Part shown: positions 10,779-22,410 of the stretch, one piece after another
Position numbering within the stretch: position 1 is the stretch's first letter
How the letters are laid out: each line of letters starts with the position of its first letter
Source: Cristatella mucedo
Lineage: Eukaryota > Bryozoa > Phylactolaemata > Cristatellidae
Length of the DNA: 45,000 nt
Reading direction: 5' to 3'
Assembly: GCA_009760855.2 (NCBI GenBank)
Contig: WPIO01000018.1
Coordinates: 5,185,001-5,230,000, forward strand
Made by a program: the position numbers and the translations under genes
The notes under the pieces: model-generated
The model's database searches: none
The model's input: only the letters and a program-made list of their open reading frames with translations
Told to the model about the DNA's origin: nothing

Positions 10779-11324
10779 TGTGGTGCCACCCGGTCAACCC
10801 GGCTACTCGCGGGTTGTTGTGCCTCTTTCGGCAGCTTCAGCTAAAAGCCAGCACATACAAAGTCACCGAAAACCGCTAATCTTTGCCGAGTACCGCCGAC
10901 GTCATCGATGGCGACTAGATATTTAGATGAGTGTACGCTGGAGAAGACAAGAACGGAAGTTGGATGCAGCCGCCGGGTCTTGGCATTTTGGGGCGAAGCG
11001 GCGTTTAGAAATCGAGTGGCTACGGAGAAGGTGATATGTAAGATTCGAGCCCGCCCATTCCCGTCCAGAAGTTCTCGGCAAGGCACGGCACAAAAGGCAG
11101 CAAAGTGTGAAAGTGGACTCGATGCGCTGGGCGCTCGGGCTGCAAGCGATGCATCGCTGCCGTTGAAGTTGGCTTGGCCTCTTGACCTCAACATGAAAGT
11201 CGTTTCGCCTGTCTAAGCTGGGTAGGCAGACGGTTGACCCAAATAATGTTGTGTCATCAAACGTCCCGGAGCTTATTTTTGGAAATCTTGGACCTGTACG
11301 CACTGCAAAATTATCCAACCGAAA

Positions 11325-11730
11325 TCAGAAATAATCTAGTGTCATGTGGCACAAGCAGAGCTGGACTGCATTTCAAATTCTTTCCCGACGTATTAGCTGA
11401 GTTATGGAGTGTACAAGGCATGAAGCTGCACTGAAAATTAAGCTTTATAAAAGTTACTTGAATGCACCTCAACAAGCTTCACGCTTGTACCTTGATCTAC
11501 CAAGGTTCAGTGAGTTGAGAGGCAAGTCTCATATGATTCAGAGATCGATAAATTTGTTATTTGTAGACGTGTTGCATCCACTTTACATCCGGGTTAGATA
11601 TTGTTTGCATAATCATTTTTATGTTGAAGTCGTCAGAACTTCCGATCCCATTTCTAATAAGTTTGTCCTTGAAAGGTAGGCTAAGCAAATATTCGTGTCG
11701 GACAATTTTATAAGTATCAACTGATAAGTG
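11325..11730 (+). repeat. unclassified interspersed repeat, copy 2
   Basis: Same-orientation partner of 1008-1420. It retains GGCACAAGCAGAG, CACTTTACATCCGGGTTAG, TTGTTTGCATAATC and GTTTGTCCTTGAAAGGTAGG. No coding capacity or termini were recognised. Confidence 0.55.
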
Positions 11731-11797
11731 GCAGTGACAGCGAAAATGCAACACCTGCTTCTCATCGGCGAAGCAAATGTTTCGAAGAACATGTAGC

Positions 11798-11965
11798 TTT
11801 TTAGCTTCTCTTTAAATATGTCAAAAGGTTCGCTGAGTACTCTACACGACCGGTTTAAAAAGTCCGAGGGTGTCGTGGCCTTAATTGGTAAATAGAATCA
11901 GGCTCTAGATGCATGTGGACTTACACCCACGGTCTCCAAAGGATGTGGTGAGATTGGTCCGAGAC
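11798..11965 (-). mobile_element. old LINE 3'-UTR scrap
   Basis: A decayed match to the LINE segment just 5' of its 3' UTR: CTTCTCTTTAAATATGTCAA resembles the intact TTTCTTTTAAATGTGGTCA, and CACGGTCTCCAAAGGATG is the shared block near 18738 and 33200. The intervening part is poorly conserved. Confidence 0.4.
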
Positions 11966-12283
11966 GCAGGGGGGCAGGTGAAGGTCATCGGGTGGTGTAG
12001 TGGGAGCATGCGGACTAGGCAGCTCAGCAAAGCCAGCCGAAGGAAGAGAACGTAGAACGTAGCACAAGTTCAAGTTTAATCCACAAGTTTAGCCGCATTG
12101 TCACTTTTTTTTTATAGCTCTGTAGTGTGACATGCTCTAATGGAAGGTCAAGTCGGATTGTTCAGTTTTCGCCCGTTCTCTATACAGCGTTAACGCATGT
12201 CTTTCGAAAGTCTGGGGTCACAAGGGGACGCAAGCGTCTGGCGTTCGTGGGCAGTGGGTCCAAATACAGAGTCGGGCAAGCGG

Positions 12284-12740
12284 TCTTAATAATAATAATA
12301 ATAATGCATTTGATATAGCGCCCTCAGAGAGCTCAAGCGCTTTCTAGGCATTTTGCGTTTGCTGCAAAGGAAGCCCGATCGAATGGTCAGTGGTAGCATG
12401 CCCAATAAACAGGCAACACTAACATGGTTACGCGTGACATGCTCAGGGTAAGCATGCAAGTATGGTTTGTGGCAGCATGCTCAGTGTCAGCACTAACTGA
12501 TGTAACAGCTTCTTTTATATAGCGACAAAAGAGCCTTTGCAGCTGTCACCACCGCTTGCAGCAGCGATATAGAATCACCCACCGCAGGATTCGAACCCAC
12601 GACCTCGGGACCGAAGTCGTTGAAAAGCAACCTCCTTACCTAGTGTGCCAGCACGGCTCACGCATAAGCACATAAAGGACGGATCGTCGGGACCCACTGA
12701 ATGCTATGATAAATAGCTGCGTTACATTTCTTATCCAGTG
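12284..12740 (-). mobile_element. LINE 3' end, split by a SINE-B
   Basis: From the left this copy has (AAT)n, TGCATTTGATATAGCGCCCT, GCTTTCTAGGCATTTTGCG, and the 3' UTR with AACATGGTTA and GTGTCAGCAC. Homology breaks at 12493 and resumes at 12661 with GCATAAGCACATAAAGGACG. In uninterrupted copies the two halves are contiguous (compare 18570-18580). The break is filled by the SINE-B at 12494-12658. Confidence 0.85.
12494..12658 (-). mobile_element. SINE-B copy inserted in a LINE
   Basis: Read on the minus strand it starts with a tRNA-like head (A box in TGGCACACTAGGTAAGG; B box GGTTCGAATCC preceded by GGTCGTG). Next is a body with GGTGGTGACAGC, and it ends in TCGCTATATAAAAG. It lies exactly at the gap in the LINE copy. 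The target duplication is at best a few bases (CAC at both sides). Confidence 0.8.
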
Positions 12741-13136
12741 TTAAGGTGTCCCGCGAGGGTGTCGTGCCAAGTAAAACCGGCAGTTCTCTGTACGTCAATG
12801 ACATTCTCTGGACATCTGTTTTCTCTCAGTACTCTGCGGGTATGCGTTTTTATTTTTTAAAAACCAGCATCTCAGACGCATGCAGTGGGTTTTTCGCTGC
12901 CTCGTGTCTGCGCCCGACTCTCACGCCCAGCTTTGCCTGTACTGAACCTCAACTGCTCGAGCGTTTCCCAAGGAGGAGTCGTACAGTCGAATTTGCAGGC
13001 GATCGCGGTCGCTCGAATGTCGGAATTTTTGTGCTAGCCATGCGAAGGTGTCGAGCCTCGAGCCTGACCAGTGGGCGCATCTCGCTGGAGCTAGACTAGC
13101 GACTCGCCAGACTAGCTGATCAAACAGCCACCATCA

Positions 13137-13290
13137 GTTTTCTATAGCGGCAGGAGAGCCTTAAAGGCTATTACCACCGCTTTCAGCGGCAATAAAGGAT
13201 CGCCCTTGCTCAGGATTTGAACCCACGACCGACCTCGGGGCCGAGGTCGCGAAGAGCAACCGCCTTAGCTAGTGGGCTCGCTAGCCGAGA
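13137..13290 (-). mobile_element. SINE-B copy
   Basis: Same family as 12494-12658. From the left it shows CTATAGCGGCAGGAGAGCC, ACCACCGCTTTCAGCGGCAA, the B-box complement GGATTTGAACCCACGACC, and the head complement CAACCGCCTTAGCTAGTGGG. It ends about 60 bp before the last TOM1 exon, close to its branch-point region. Confidence 0.75.
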
Positions 13291-13353
13291 CCCCCGATGG
13301 CCGCTCGCGTGCCGACCGCTCGTGTATCTTGCTCTCTCGATCTTTTCTCGCAG

Positions 13354-13505
13354 ACTTCAACCAGTTCCTGCTTGAGAGGGCGCGAGCTCAGGACGGCCTT
13401 CCCGACGTTCCGCCGTCGGTGGCTCTGAGCGCCGATGCAGCTGCTTTGCGAGGCAGGCAAATGCAAAAGGACGAGGAGACGGAGAATGCACTCTTTTCGC
13501 TCTGA
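13354..13505 (+). CDS. TOM1: TOM1-family protein, C-terminal exon with stop
   Basis: The exon starts after a pyrimidine-rich tract ending TTTCTCGCAG. With the preceding G it reads DFNQFLLERARAQDGLPDVP, then a variable part, and ends EETENALFSL-stop. This matches the TOM1/TOM1L2 C-terminus, where (E)EFDKFLEERAKA, a Pro-rich spacer and a final LFAL tetrapeptide are conserved. Summed over the five exons the coding length is 1023 nt, exactly 341 codons including TGA. Exons on this strand are separated by introns of 1.3 to 4.1 kb. A possible polyadenylation signal, AATAAA, lies at 14136-14141, which would give a 3' UTR of about 650 nt. Confidence 0.9.
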
Positions 13506-16119
13506 CAGGAAGGAGCCCAGCGTGAGGCAGCGATATCTATGCTTTGCTAATACTGTTGTGCTTGTTGTGCTTTGCCACTGGCCGGTAGCCGAGTTTTCGG
13601 CAGCGCTGCGGCCGTCGATGACTACGAGCCAGCACTACTTATGTCCGGCAACCGGTGGAAGAGTCGCCCGAGCGAGTCCAGCCGTAAGCAGGAGCCGACG
13701 TGCCGCCCTCCACACAACCGATTCCGACGCAGTCTCTCCTTTCTCGTTCCCTCTGTCTCTTTCTCCGGGATCGGTGCAAACCGATAGCGCTTCTCTCACT
13801 GTTGCAGCATCGTGCATTCTCGATGAGCTATCGTGCACTCGTGGTGAGCCGCAACTCGCCGTGGCGCCTCTGCCCCTCCGGCGGTGCGTGCGTATCCCGC
13901 CGGATCGTCGCTGCAGGAGTAGGCACTGAGCGCAGCTGTCTAATCGTCGTCGTCGTCGTCGTTGCTCATGCGTTGAGGCGCTTTGCACAAGCGCAGGCGT
14001 CTTTGTTGTCAGGCCCGAAATGTGAGGCGGCGTCCATCCTCCATTGGTTGGCGCCCGCATCGTGGCTTACCTGATTAAAAGGCTTCGGCTGACCCAGCGT
14101 TTTATTGCATTTGTCTTTGAAGGGAGCAGCGATTAAATAAATTCAGTCCGTTAAGCAGGCTTATTTATTGCCTAATGACTAGCCACCAGGGACGCAATCA
14201 ATGCATCCCCGGGCTGCTGCTGCTGCTCGCGGCGCGGCCACCCCGGGGCAGTGCCTGCCCGTACGCTCGAGCAGCTCGAGTCGTTGGCCAAGTCGCCTGC
14301 AGCTCGTCGCTGCTTGCAGCCGCTCGTGCCGCAGCGTCCGAGTGCCCGACGGAATACGGCGGCGCTGTAGCTAGGAATCGGCCTCTGTGGCGTCGGCTGC
14401 AGCACCACGTGCTACTTTGGTCAGCCGTGGCAGTTTTATAGTTCAAGGTTGGAGCGAGACCAATGTTCAGCATCAAGGACACGATCAACTCCACTCGGGC
14501 GACGCTGTTAGCGTGGAGCTCGGAGGATAGCGGCACGAACGACAGGCGCGGTACGAGCTTGCGGCGGCGACGGCCGTAGCGCGTAGAGCTGCGACACTTT
14601 GGTGGCCGTACTGACGTTGCTTCGTTCGCTTCGTGGATCTAGTCTTGCGCTATGAGGCTATTTGTCTCGGCGCTGCAAAGGGTGCTCGGTCTGACCGAGT
14701 TGAATTCGGGCGAAAGTTGCCTGATCGTGGAATCTCGAAATCAGCTGCCGTTTGGCGTTTAGCTTTGCTTTCGGAATAGATGCTTGAGGGCAGGCATGGA
14801 GAATTAGCCCGGGCCAGCTTCCTTGAATTAAGCAAGCTGTAACGGCTTCGGCATTGACCTGCTGCAACGCTGTCGGCAGCAGGCTTCCTGCCGGCTAAGC
14901 GGGTCGTTCGAGCGTGTTGTTCGTAACGGGATGCAGACGCCATAAAAGCCCACGTGTCGGTTGCTTGCTCCGTGTCCTTGACGTCTTCAGAGCGGCGATA
15001 GCGGCGTGACAAATCGGCGTAAGATGCGATAGCTATGCGGCCTCTCGGTTCGGCCTGACTCGGTGGCCTCCCCTCGGACGTGTGCCGGCCGGCGGACATG
15101 AAGCGAGTATCGCAGTAGAGGCAAGGCACGCGTTGCAAATCCGACAACCCGCTCCAGGAGTGACCGCGTCGGACTGGAGATGTAAATGCGCCACCTTTGG
15201 GAAAGCGTCGACAGTGTGCGCAGGATTAGAGAGCAGCTGGTTTGTCCAGCGTCTCTGGTCAGGGCCTCCAGGGCAGACGGAGCCTCCAGGGAGCAGTGTC
15301 TTTGCTCAGTGGAGCCAACGATCAGTTGAGTGCCAGCGAGTGCACCCTTAACAGCTCAAGGTCCGGCCTGATAAAGCCAGTCGAAAGCTCCTCAAGCGCT
15401 TTCCGAAGCTGCTTTTCTGTTGATATTAGTTGAGAAGCAGTCCGACTATGCTCGCCTCGTCACTTCAAATTCAACCCGGTGCGTTAAGGCTTAGCCGACC
15501 TGTCCGGCTAGGCACACCCGGGCCGCCGCTGCTCAACTCCCTAGGACTTTTTTAAATTCGTCTAACGTCTGCAGGTTGCACTCTCGTGGCACCTGATCGG
15601 TCCTGCGAGTCCTGTGCTCTATGACGCGGCTGTAGGACGCAGCTCGAGGCCAGACGGGGGAAACGACGCAGAGCTAAGCTGACGACGAAGCCAGCTGCCA
15701 AAATAGTCCGGACTAGGAGAGTATGGCAAACGAACATAGTTTAGAAAGTGCGACCAATGAATGATGGGCATCAAGGACGAGATCGACTCCTGTCAGGCGA
15801 CACTCGCACGAGCACGAAGCTCACGAACCATGGATTAGGCATCCTTCGGATTATCCACGGATTATGCCAACCTTCGGATCTCAACGAGAAATCTCCGCAG
15901 AACTGTCTTTACGAAAAATATCTTCAAAGGCACCGTGAATGCACTATTTTATGCGATGCAATATCCGCTTACATAGTCTGTAGAGAAGACCTTTTCGGGA
16001 TCTGTGACAGATTACTCTCTCACACATAAGCGAGCTTCTATTCTCTGTTGTCCAATGTCCAGTGTGCTGCTGCATTAACTGTTCTAACACCCGCAAAGTG
16101 TAACTGTAGCTCGAGCATC

Positions 16120-16470
16120 TATATAATAATAATAATGCATTTGATAAATCGCCTTCAGAGAACTCAATCTCTTTCTAGGCACTTTACATTTGCTGCAAAT
16201 GAAGCGCGATCGAATGGTTCAATGGTAGCATGGTCAATAAACAAAAGGAGTAACATGGTTAGGGGTGACATGCACAGGGTAAGTATGCAAGTATGGTTAG
16301 TGGCAGCATGCAGTGTCAGCACGAGTAAGCACACAAAGGTCGAATCACAGTGATCCACTAAATGCTGTGATAAATAGATGCGTTTTTAGTTTCTTTTTAA
16401 ATGTGATCAAATCAAAGATGTCGTTGCGCAAGTCGGAAGTGAGTTCGATCCATCACTTGCGCTAGATGTC
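16120..16470 (-). mobile_element. LINE 3' end copy
   Basis: It has the standard (AAT)n, GCATTTGATAAATCGCC, TCAATCTCTTTCTAGGCAC, and the 3' UTR with AACATGGTTAGGGGTGACAT and GTGTCAGCAC. It continues into the last codons of the reverse transcriptase ORF (TTTTTAAATGTGATCAAATC) and stops near 16470. The copy is 5'-truncated. Confidence 0.85.
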
Positions 16471-17515
16471 ACTCTGATGCAGGCCAAAGTGAGGCCTGTC
16501 ACCAGCTCAAGCTCTCATTGTACACACCATAGAAAAAATACAAATCGCAGTACTAGGCCGAAGCTTTCACCGCTGCGACCTCTTGCATGCTGTATTATCT
16601 CTAGGAGAACGTTCTGGCATACGTCGTCGCAGATTCATGGCGACTCGCTTTTATGTCGCCATCTTCCGTTTGGCCGCCTTGTTCTATCGGCATGTCGCTA
16701 TCGTCTTTTTGGAGTTGTCTATCCCTGTCTTAATCGTTGAATCGGCCGCTGATCTTCGCTGTTTGCTTTAGGTGGTACATTTTGTACATTTTGCTCTGCC
16801 TGCCATTCACTCGATTCAGCGGCTGGCATATTATTATCCCGCGTGGAGTACGTATGGCACCCGTTTATTGTATTATATCATACTATATTGCCTGGCATAG
16901 TATGATCGTATATGATGTGGAGCTCGTGGCTCACGTCGAGCGTTTAAGACCCGCAGCAGAAGATAATTAGTTATCGCTCGCTATGGGCGATGCGAAAGCC
17001 GCCGAAAGGGTTTCCTGTCTCTATTGAAGCAAGGTTTTGAATCGACCACCCTTCATTTTTAATCTGCTACCGCGTACTGTTTTCGCTATCCTTCTTGAGA
17101 CAATCGATGCCTTTTTGAATCTGCTCGGAAGGCTGCAAAGCGGCGGCGACGACCTGCTGCTACCAGCGGCCTAGGCCGAGTCCGAGACCCAGGACGCCAC
17201 CGTCAGCCGCCTGTGCATTCCCGTTGTGGATCCAGCAACGGGACAGTAGCTGGGAGAACTAATCGGACTAGCGACTCCATTTTCATCCATTCCTTCTGAA
17301 AGGTGGGCTCCACCAGACTCACGGAGCTGGGCTTCTCTATCTAGCGGGGAAGGGGGCGGGGCGGAGCGGGGCTTGACCCAGGTATTGAGAGACGTGGCTA
17401 GAAAGGCTGCTGGCCGGGCGGAGGAGGCGGTGTCTGGGCGCGCGTGTTCAGTCGGCAGTGCCGGCTTCTAGACAGAGCCATCTTTTTTCCCTTTGAACGG
17501 TTGTGACAGTATTTT

Positions 17516-17685
17516 TAATAATAATAATATTATTAATACATTTGATAAAAACCCCCTCAGAAAAATCAATCTATTTATAGGCGCTTTACAATTGCTGCAA
17601 AGGAAGCACAATCGAATGTTTAGTGCAACATGGTTAGGGTTGACATGCACAGGGTCAGCGTACAAGTGTGATTAGTGCATGCAAC
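17516..17685 (-). mobile_element. LINE 3' end copy, diverged
   Basis: A (AAT)n run with an ATTATTAAT interruption, then TACATTTGATAAAAACCCCC, TAGGCGCTTTACAATTGC and AACATGGTTAGGGTTGACAT. A short piece of the 3' UTR present in other copies is missing. It ends soon after GTGATTAGTGCATG. Confidence 0.8.
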
Positions 17686-18360
17686 ATTTTAGAGGTTCTA
17701 AAGATCAGTTTTCATAAAGGCTTAAAAAAATTGTCGAGCGGTAAGCCTTCGGAGTGCTTCATTCGGCTGTCCGAACTCGGGGCGAAATCATTTGCCGAGT
17801 GGAGGTGTCTGCAAAAGCGTCCGGATGTTTTGTCTTTAGCTCGCGAAGTTTCCGGCCAAGATATCCAAAATAAGGAATAACACTGTTTTATATTGACTTA
17901 AGTATCTTTTTCGGCATGCAGCGCGCCTTCTGCAGGTAGCTCCAGCCTCAGGCTGAAGCTGATTTGGTATTTACAGTATTAAATCATGTATTCGTCGAAT
18001 GCCTGCAGTTCCGTATCCTGCGTACCACGGAGAGTCTTCCATCTTCAGGTTCTCCCAATGGTATCCTATACATAGGTATCGTAGGCCTCTTTTTGCATGA
18101 TGATTAACAAGAGGCTCCCGGGTGACGCTCCTTAAGTACTGAGATTCAGATTCTCTCAAAGTGGGGCGTAGCCATTTTTCCTCTGACAGGTACCGAAGGT
18201 ACCCTCCCTTTTGGAGTTGCCCTCCCTTTGGCGCTACCTTTGGGCGAGCCGATTTGGTTTATGTTGCATTACACGAATGTTCGTGCTTGACTTTCTGCTA
18301 TCAAACCACCCTCGCAGTTTCGATACTCACTTCTCTCTTTTCACTTTTGCTTTGCAGTGG

Positions 18361-19380
18361 AATAATAATAATAATAATAATATTGCACTTGATAAAGCGC
18401 CCTCAGAGAACTTAATCTCTTTCTAGGCGCTTTACATTTGCTGCAAAGTGATACGCAATAGAATAGTAAGTAAAATCATGCTTGAAAAACAAACAAAATG
18501 AATAACATGGTTAGGGGTTACATGCACTGGGTCAGCATGCAAATGTGGTTAGTGGCAGCATGAACAGTGTCAGCACGCATAAGCACATCGAGGACGAATC
18601 ACAAGGACCCACTAAATGCTGTCCTAAATAGGTATGTTTTTAAGTTTCTTTTAAATGTGGTCAGGTCAGGGGATGTTCTGATGCAGGTCGGGAGGGAGTT
18701 CCAGGCTGTGGGAGCATACGAGCTAAATGCACGGTCTCCAAAGGATTTAAGGTTTGTACAAGGTATTTCTAGACTGTTGGATTCCGAAAAGCGAGTGGTA
18801 CGATGCTTTGCCTGATGGGGTAGTATCTCTGAAAGATAGGCTGGAGCCATAGAATGAAGAGACCTAAAAGTGAGCGACAAAACCTTGAAGTCAATCCGTT
18901 GCTTGACTGGTAACCAGTGCAGGTCGGCGAGAAGTGGAGTAATGTGGCAACTGCGACGCTCACGACAGACAAGCCTAGCTGCAGAGTTTTGCACCAGCTG
19001 CAATCGCCTGATCGCACATGCTGGTAGGCCAGTAAGCAGTGAGTTGCAGAAGTCGAGACGAGATGTCACGAATGCATGGACCAACTTGGACGTGGTATCC
19101 TTATCTAAACAAGCCCTAATTTTAGCAATGTTATGAAGCTGAAAATAGGCTGATTTGACTGTGGAGCTGATGTGGTCGTCTAACGAGAGGTCGCTTTGGA
19201 ATATGACACCTAGATTTCGAGCTGATGCAACTGGAGATATGCTGGCAGAGCCAATTTTGAAAGTCAGCCTTTCCAATTTCTGAATAACACTAGGTTTGCC
19301 CATAACTAGTAAGTTAGTTTTATCATCGTTTAGTTTTAGAAAATTTGCTGCCATCCATGATCGGATGTCGGAAGTGCACT
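18361..19380 (-). mobile_element. CR1/L2-like LINE, 5'-truncated, with RT C-terminal ORF
   Basis: This is the best-preserved coding copy of the window's dominant LINE. The minus-strand frame 19354-18599 is open for 251 codons. It reads the end of a non-LTR reverse transcriptase: SWMAANFLKLNDDKT (the conserved block after the catalytic motif), SARNLGVIF, SRLDFCNSLL, RRLQLVQNSAARLV, HITPLLADLHWLPVKQRIDF and a C-terminal APTAWNSLPTCIR. The 3' UTR follows with TGCTGACACTG-type repeats. A hairpin-forming tail (GCGCC, AGAGA, TCTCT, GGCGC) and (ATT)n come last, at 18361-18384. The catalytic YADD region and the endonuclease are missing. These motifs are typical of the CR1/L2/Crack group; the exact clade needs a tree. 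Confidence 0.92.
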
Positions 19381-19576
19381 TGCCCCTAAAGGACCGGCCT
19401 CTAAAGGATACCTTGCTGACCTGGAGCGTATACCATCCGTATCACACCTAAGTTACTTACATGGTAGTGTCCCACAACGAGCACGTATTTACCGCCATTG
19501 GCAGAGAAGAAGAGATTTTTCTCAACTGGGTGCAGTCATTTGCCTCTTTCGCAGGAGTTCCTCTCTAAAGGCGCTA

Positions 19577-19578
<2 letters not shown>

Positions 19579-19641
<63 letters not shown>

Positions 19642-19709
19642 CTTCGCTCGACTTCTCTCTCGCTCTCTCCATCTCTCTCACTCTTTGCTCGCTCTTTCTC
19701 TCCCTCACC

Positions 19710-19761
<52 letters not shown>

Positions 19762-19826
19762 ATCTTAGCTCTCTTTGTATCCCTCTCTCTCCCTCTCTCA
19801 CTCGTTTTCTCTGTCTCTGTCTCCCT

Positions 19827-19872
<46 letters not shown>

Positions 19873-19984
19873 CTCTCTCTCTCTCCGTCTCTCTCATTCT
19901 CTCTTACTATGTCTCCCTCCCTCTCTCTCTCTCACTCGTTCTCTGTCCCCCTCTCTCTGTTTTGGTCTCTCTCTCTCTCTCGCT
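19579..19984 (+). repeat. (TC)n microsatellite
   Basis: About 400 bp of almost pure TC with GTC, CCC and TTT interruptions. The 188-codon open frame over it is compositional and not a gene. Confidence 0.95.
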
Positions 19985-22214
19985 CTACGGGCCGGCTTGC
20001 CGGGGAGAGGGTAGTGTTTGTGCCCGATCGCAGCTGCAGGTTGAATTCGGAAGCCTTCACGTGACCGTGGGCAAAGGAGAATGCCTTCTATTTCTTAGTC
20101 CACGGATCCTATGCAGTGGTTAGCAACATTTGATGGACTTATCAGTCACTATGGCCTACCAGAGGAGCTAAATACCTGTCTTCGTTGACACGAGTGACGT
20201 CTAAGCCAGGTGTAATCTTCAGGTGGAGTCGCAGACTGCAGAGCTAATGCAGCCATTGACCTACAAAAGGCAGTGGCCGGTTTGCGAGACTTGAATCGCT
20301 CTCGCAGCAATTATCATTATTTCTAATTGAGCTAGCTTTTAAGATGCCCAGAAAGCAGATGAAGTCGTATCGAATGTCGTGCCAATTAAGCTGGCCCGAT
20401 TGAGCGATCATTCTCACAAGCTGGTTACCGAAAGGGTATTAATAGCTGCTGTATTGACGACTAGCGGCAACGGAGAGCTGTAAAGCGGTCGCTACACGAC
20501 TAAAAGCAAGCACGCTGCCGGATGGACGGCTAAACCGTTCGCGCAGATATTGTATTCTTGTCGTTGCCAAGCGAGAGACGCCGAAATTAGGGCTGCGGGA
20601 ATGCGGGAGCAACGCTGGCAGCTCACTCGTTCGGCTCGTGATGTCCATGAGCTCAAGCTACCGCCTCGCGAGCTGCCCGTACGACGAGCCATTCATTGAA
20701 GAAATCCATGGTCGCTATGAGTTTGAATGACAATTCTTCTGCAGGTTCACTCACTCGCGAGTCAAAGTTCCTTTTCTCACCCGGCACGTTCGTGTAGGAG
20801 TGCGGTCGCTTTTCGTTCCCAGAATGCTATGACCACTGTTTGCCGCCCTACGGCTGCAGACGACACTGCAAGCTAGATTTTTCAAAGAAGGCCAAATTCT
20901 AAATCAGATGCTCGAGCTACGCTTACGCGGTCAGATGTATGTCTAGTTCAAAACTCGCAGATTGGCTGGTTAGTTCAATGAATATCGTCATTTTTCTGTT
21001 ACCTTATTCCAGTAGAGACGATGAGTCGGTCTGAGCATTCCCATGCTAGCATCCGCGCATGCGAACTCGTAAGGGAGCGGAATTTTCTCGCTTTTACTAA
21101 TACAAGAAAACCGAGCGTGCGTTGCCGAGACACGTCCAGGTTGGCTACCCATCTCCTGAACTAGAGCGAAGCGATCGGGCAAGCGAGGCAGAGGCGCACA
21201 GTGCTGCACCGCCGCTTGAGGAGCGAAGCGATTCGCTTCAGCCCGGATAAAGGGCTTGTCGACGGATTTGACTCGGTCGTACCACCCCCCCCCCAAGAAG
21301 CGTCCGCCCGAAAGCAAAGCGTGCTTCGCCTCCTTGTCTACGACCACAGCACTAGCATTCATTTGAAATGGCTGCTGTCATAATATATATAGCTGGCGCT
21401 CTGCTTCCGCCGCCACCGTTGCCGAGCCAAGTCGTGCTTCCTACACGTACTATTGATTTCCGCGTGCACAGTCGGCCACCATGTTGTGCTCTGCCGAGGG
21501 GTTGGGGACGGGCGGCGAGAGCTACCGAAATAACGGACAGTTCGCGTTAGACGGTCGGCTATTGAACTGGCGCAGACGAGCCAAAGCGCTATCGCTAGGC
21601 GGCCGCCGGCGTGAGGATTTAAGGCACTTCGGAGAGACTAATTCCCGGATAGTCGTGCGAGAGGTGCCCGCTGAGCTGCGGCTTAGGCTTAGAGGTCGGC
21701 CAATAGCAGACTTGCTCGCGGCTGCTCTCTGCCCTTCAGCCACTCTGGGCCGCTACGAATAACGATTGCACCGCATCGGTGCCAGAGCAGTCTAGCCGGC
21801 GAGTGCTGGCACGACACAAGATAACTTCTGCCCGTGATCGAATTGGCTTCTGCAATGGATCATAGGTTGAACCGGCAGTCGAAGCGGCCGCTTGCTGGTA
21901 CGAGCTAGTAATGAAAGAATAATAACTACATGCATGCATGCCCCAAACAGATTCTCGTGATAAGTTTTTATCTGCTTCAATTCTTACCTACTCGTTAATC
22001 GCGGAAGAGATTTTGCTAGGGAAGCCTAGCTGAGTGGGTGATTCAGATCGCAGATATAGATTAGGTTCCTTCCTTCATTCCATTTTTCAAGCCTACTTAT
22101 CCGAACTAATTCCTAATCAGGCATCATAATCTAATTCCTAATCGGCATCGTATCTACCCGCTCCTGTGACTCGAGTCATTTGGCTAACAAAGGTGGCCCC
22201 TAATCAACCTGTGG

Positions 22215-22275
22215 AGGTCGCGTCTTTAGTTCATACGCTCCGAAAGCCTGGAACGCACTTCCGACTAACGTCGCA
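22215..22275 (+). mobile_element. LINE RT C-terminal scrap
   Basis: The short stretch TACGCTCCGAAAGCCTGGAA then CGCACTTCC codes for YAPKAWNALP, the C-terminal signature of the LINE RT ORF (compare APTAWNSLP at 18361-19380). Nothing else of the element survives. Confidence 0.5.
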
Positions 22276-22277
22276 GC

Positions 22278-22410
22278 ATACCTTTGGTCCAGCAGTTAAG
22301 GTGATCGCCCCGGGGACCAAGGTCTGGCTGAGGTCGGGCTCGAGCCCCGAGGCATTATGAAGCGCCTGAATAGAGATTAAGTTCTTGGGGCGCTATACAA
22401 ATGAACTGTG
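22278..22410 (+). mobile_element. SINE-A copy
   Basis: The head is TGGTCCAGCAGTTAAGGTG (A-box region) and GTCGGGCTCGAGCCCCGAGG (B-box region). The LINE-like tail is AAGCGCCTGAATAGAGATTA, GTTCTTGGGGCGC and TATACAAATGAA. Confidence 0.75.

Larger units (their letters stand above)
10281..13353 (+). other. last TOM1 intron, repeat-rich
   Basis: A 3.1-kb intron. From left to right it holds the right inverted-repeat arm (10521-10778), the second copy of the unclassified direct repeat (about 11325-11730), an old LINE scrap (about 11798-11965), a LINE 3' region interrupted by a SINE-B (12284-12740) and another SINE-B (13137-13290). I see no extra exon. Confidence 0.65.
13506..18360. other. TOM1 3' flank and intergenic DNA with repeat scraps
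   Basis: This begins with the TOM1 3' UTR (possible AATAAA at 14136). A (CGT)n run lies at about 13948. Two related segments start near 14440 and 15745 and share GACCAATG and GCATCAAGGACRMGATCRACTCC. LINE 3' ends on the minus strand lie at 16120-16470 and 17516-17685. Several open frames of 60-165 codons exist (for example minus-strand 14650-15147), but none shows recognisable domains or splice context. No gene is supported. Confidence 0.6.

Noticed and set aside
12550-12660. tRNA gene on the minus strand
   Set aside because: The A- and B-box-like sequences belong to a dispersed SINE with a body and 3' end; the cloverleaf is not intact.
14650-15147. 165-codon minus-strand frame starting with a CLYC motif
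   Set aside because: No second metal-binding pair, no splice context and no recognisable family; chance open frame in GC-rich DNA.
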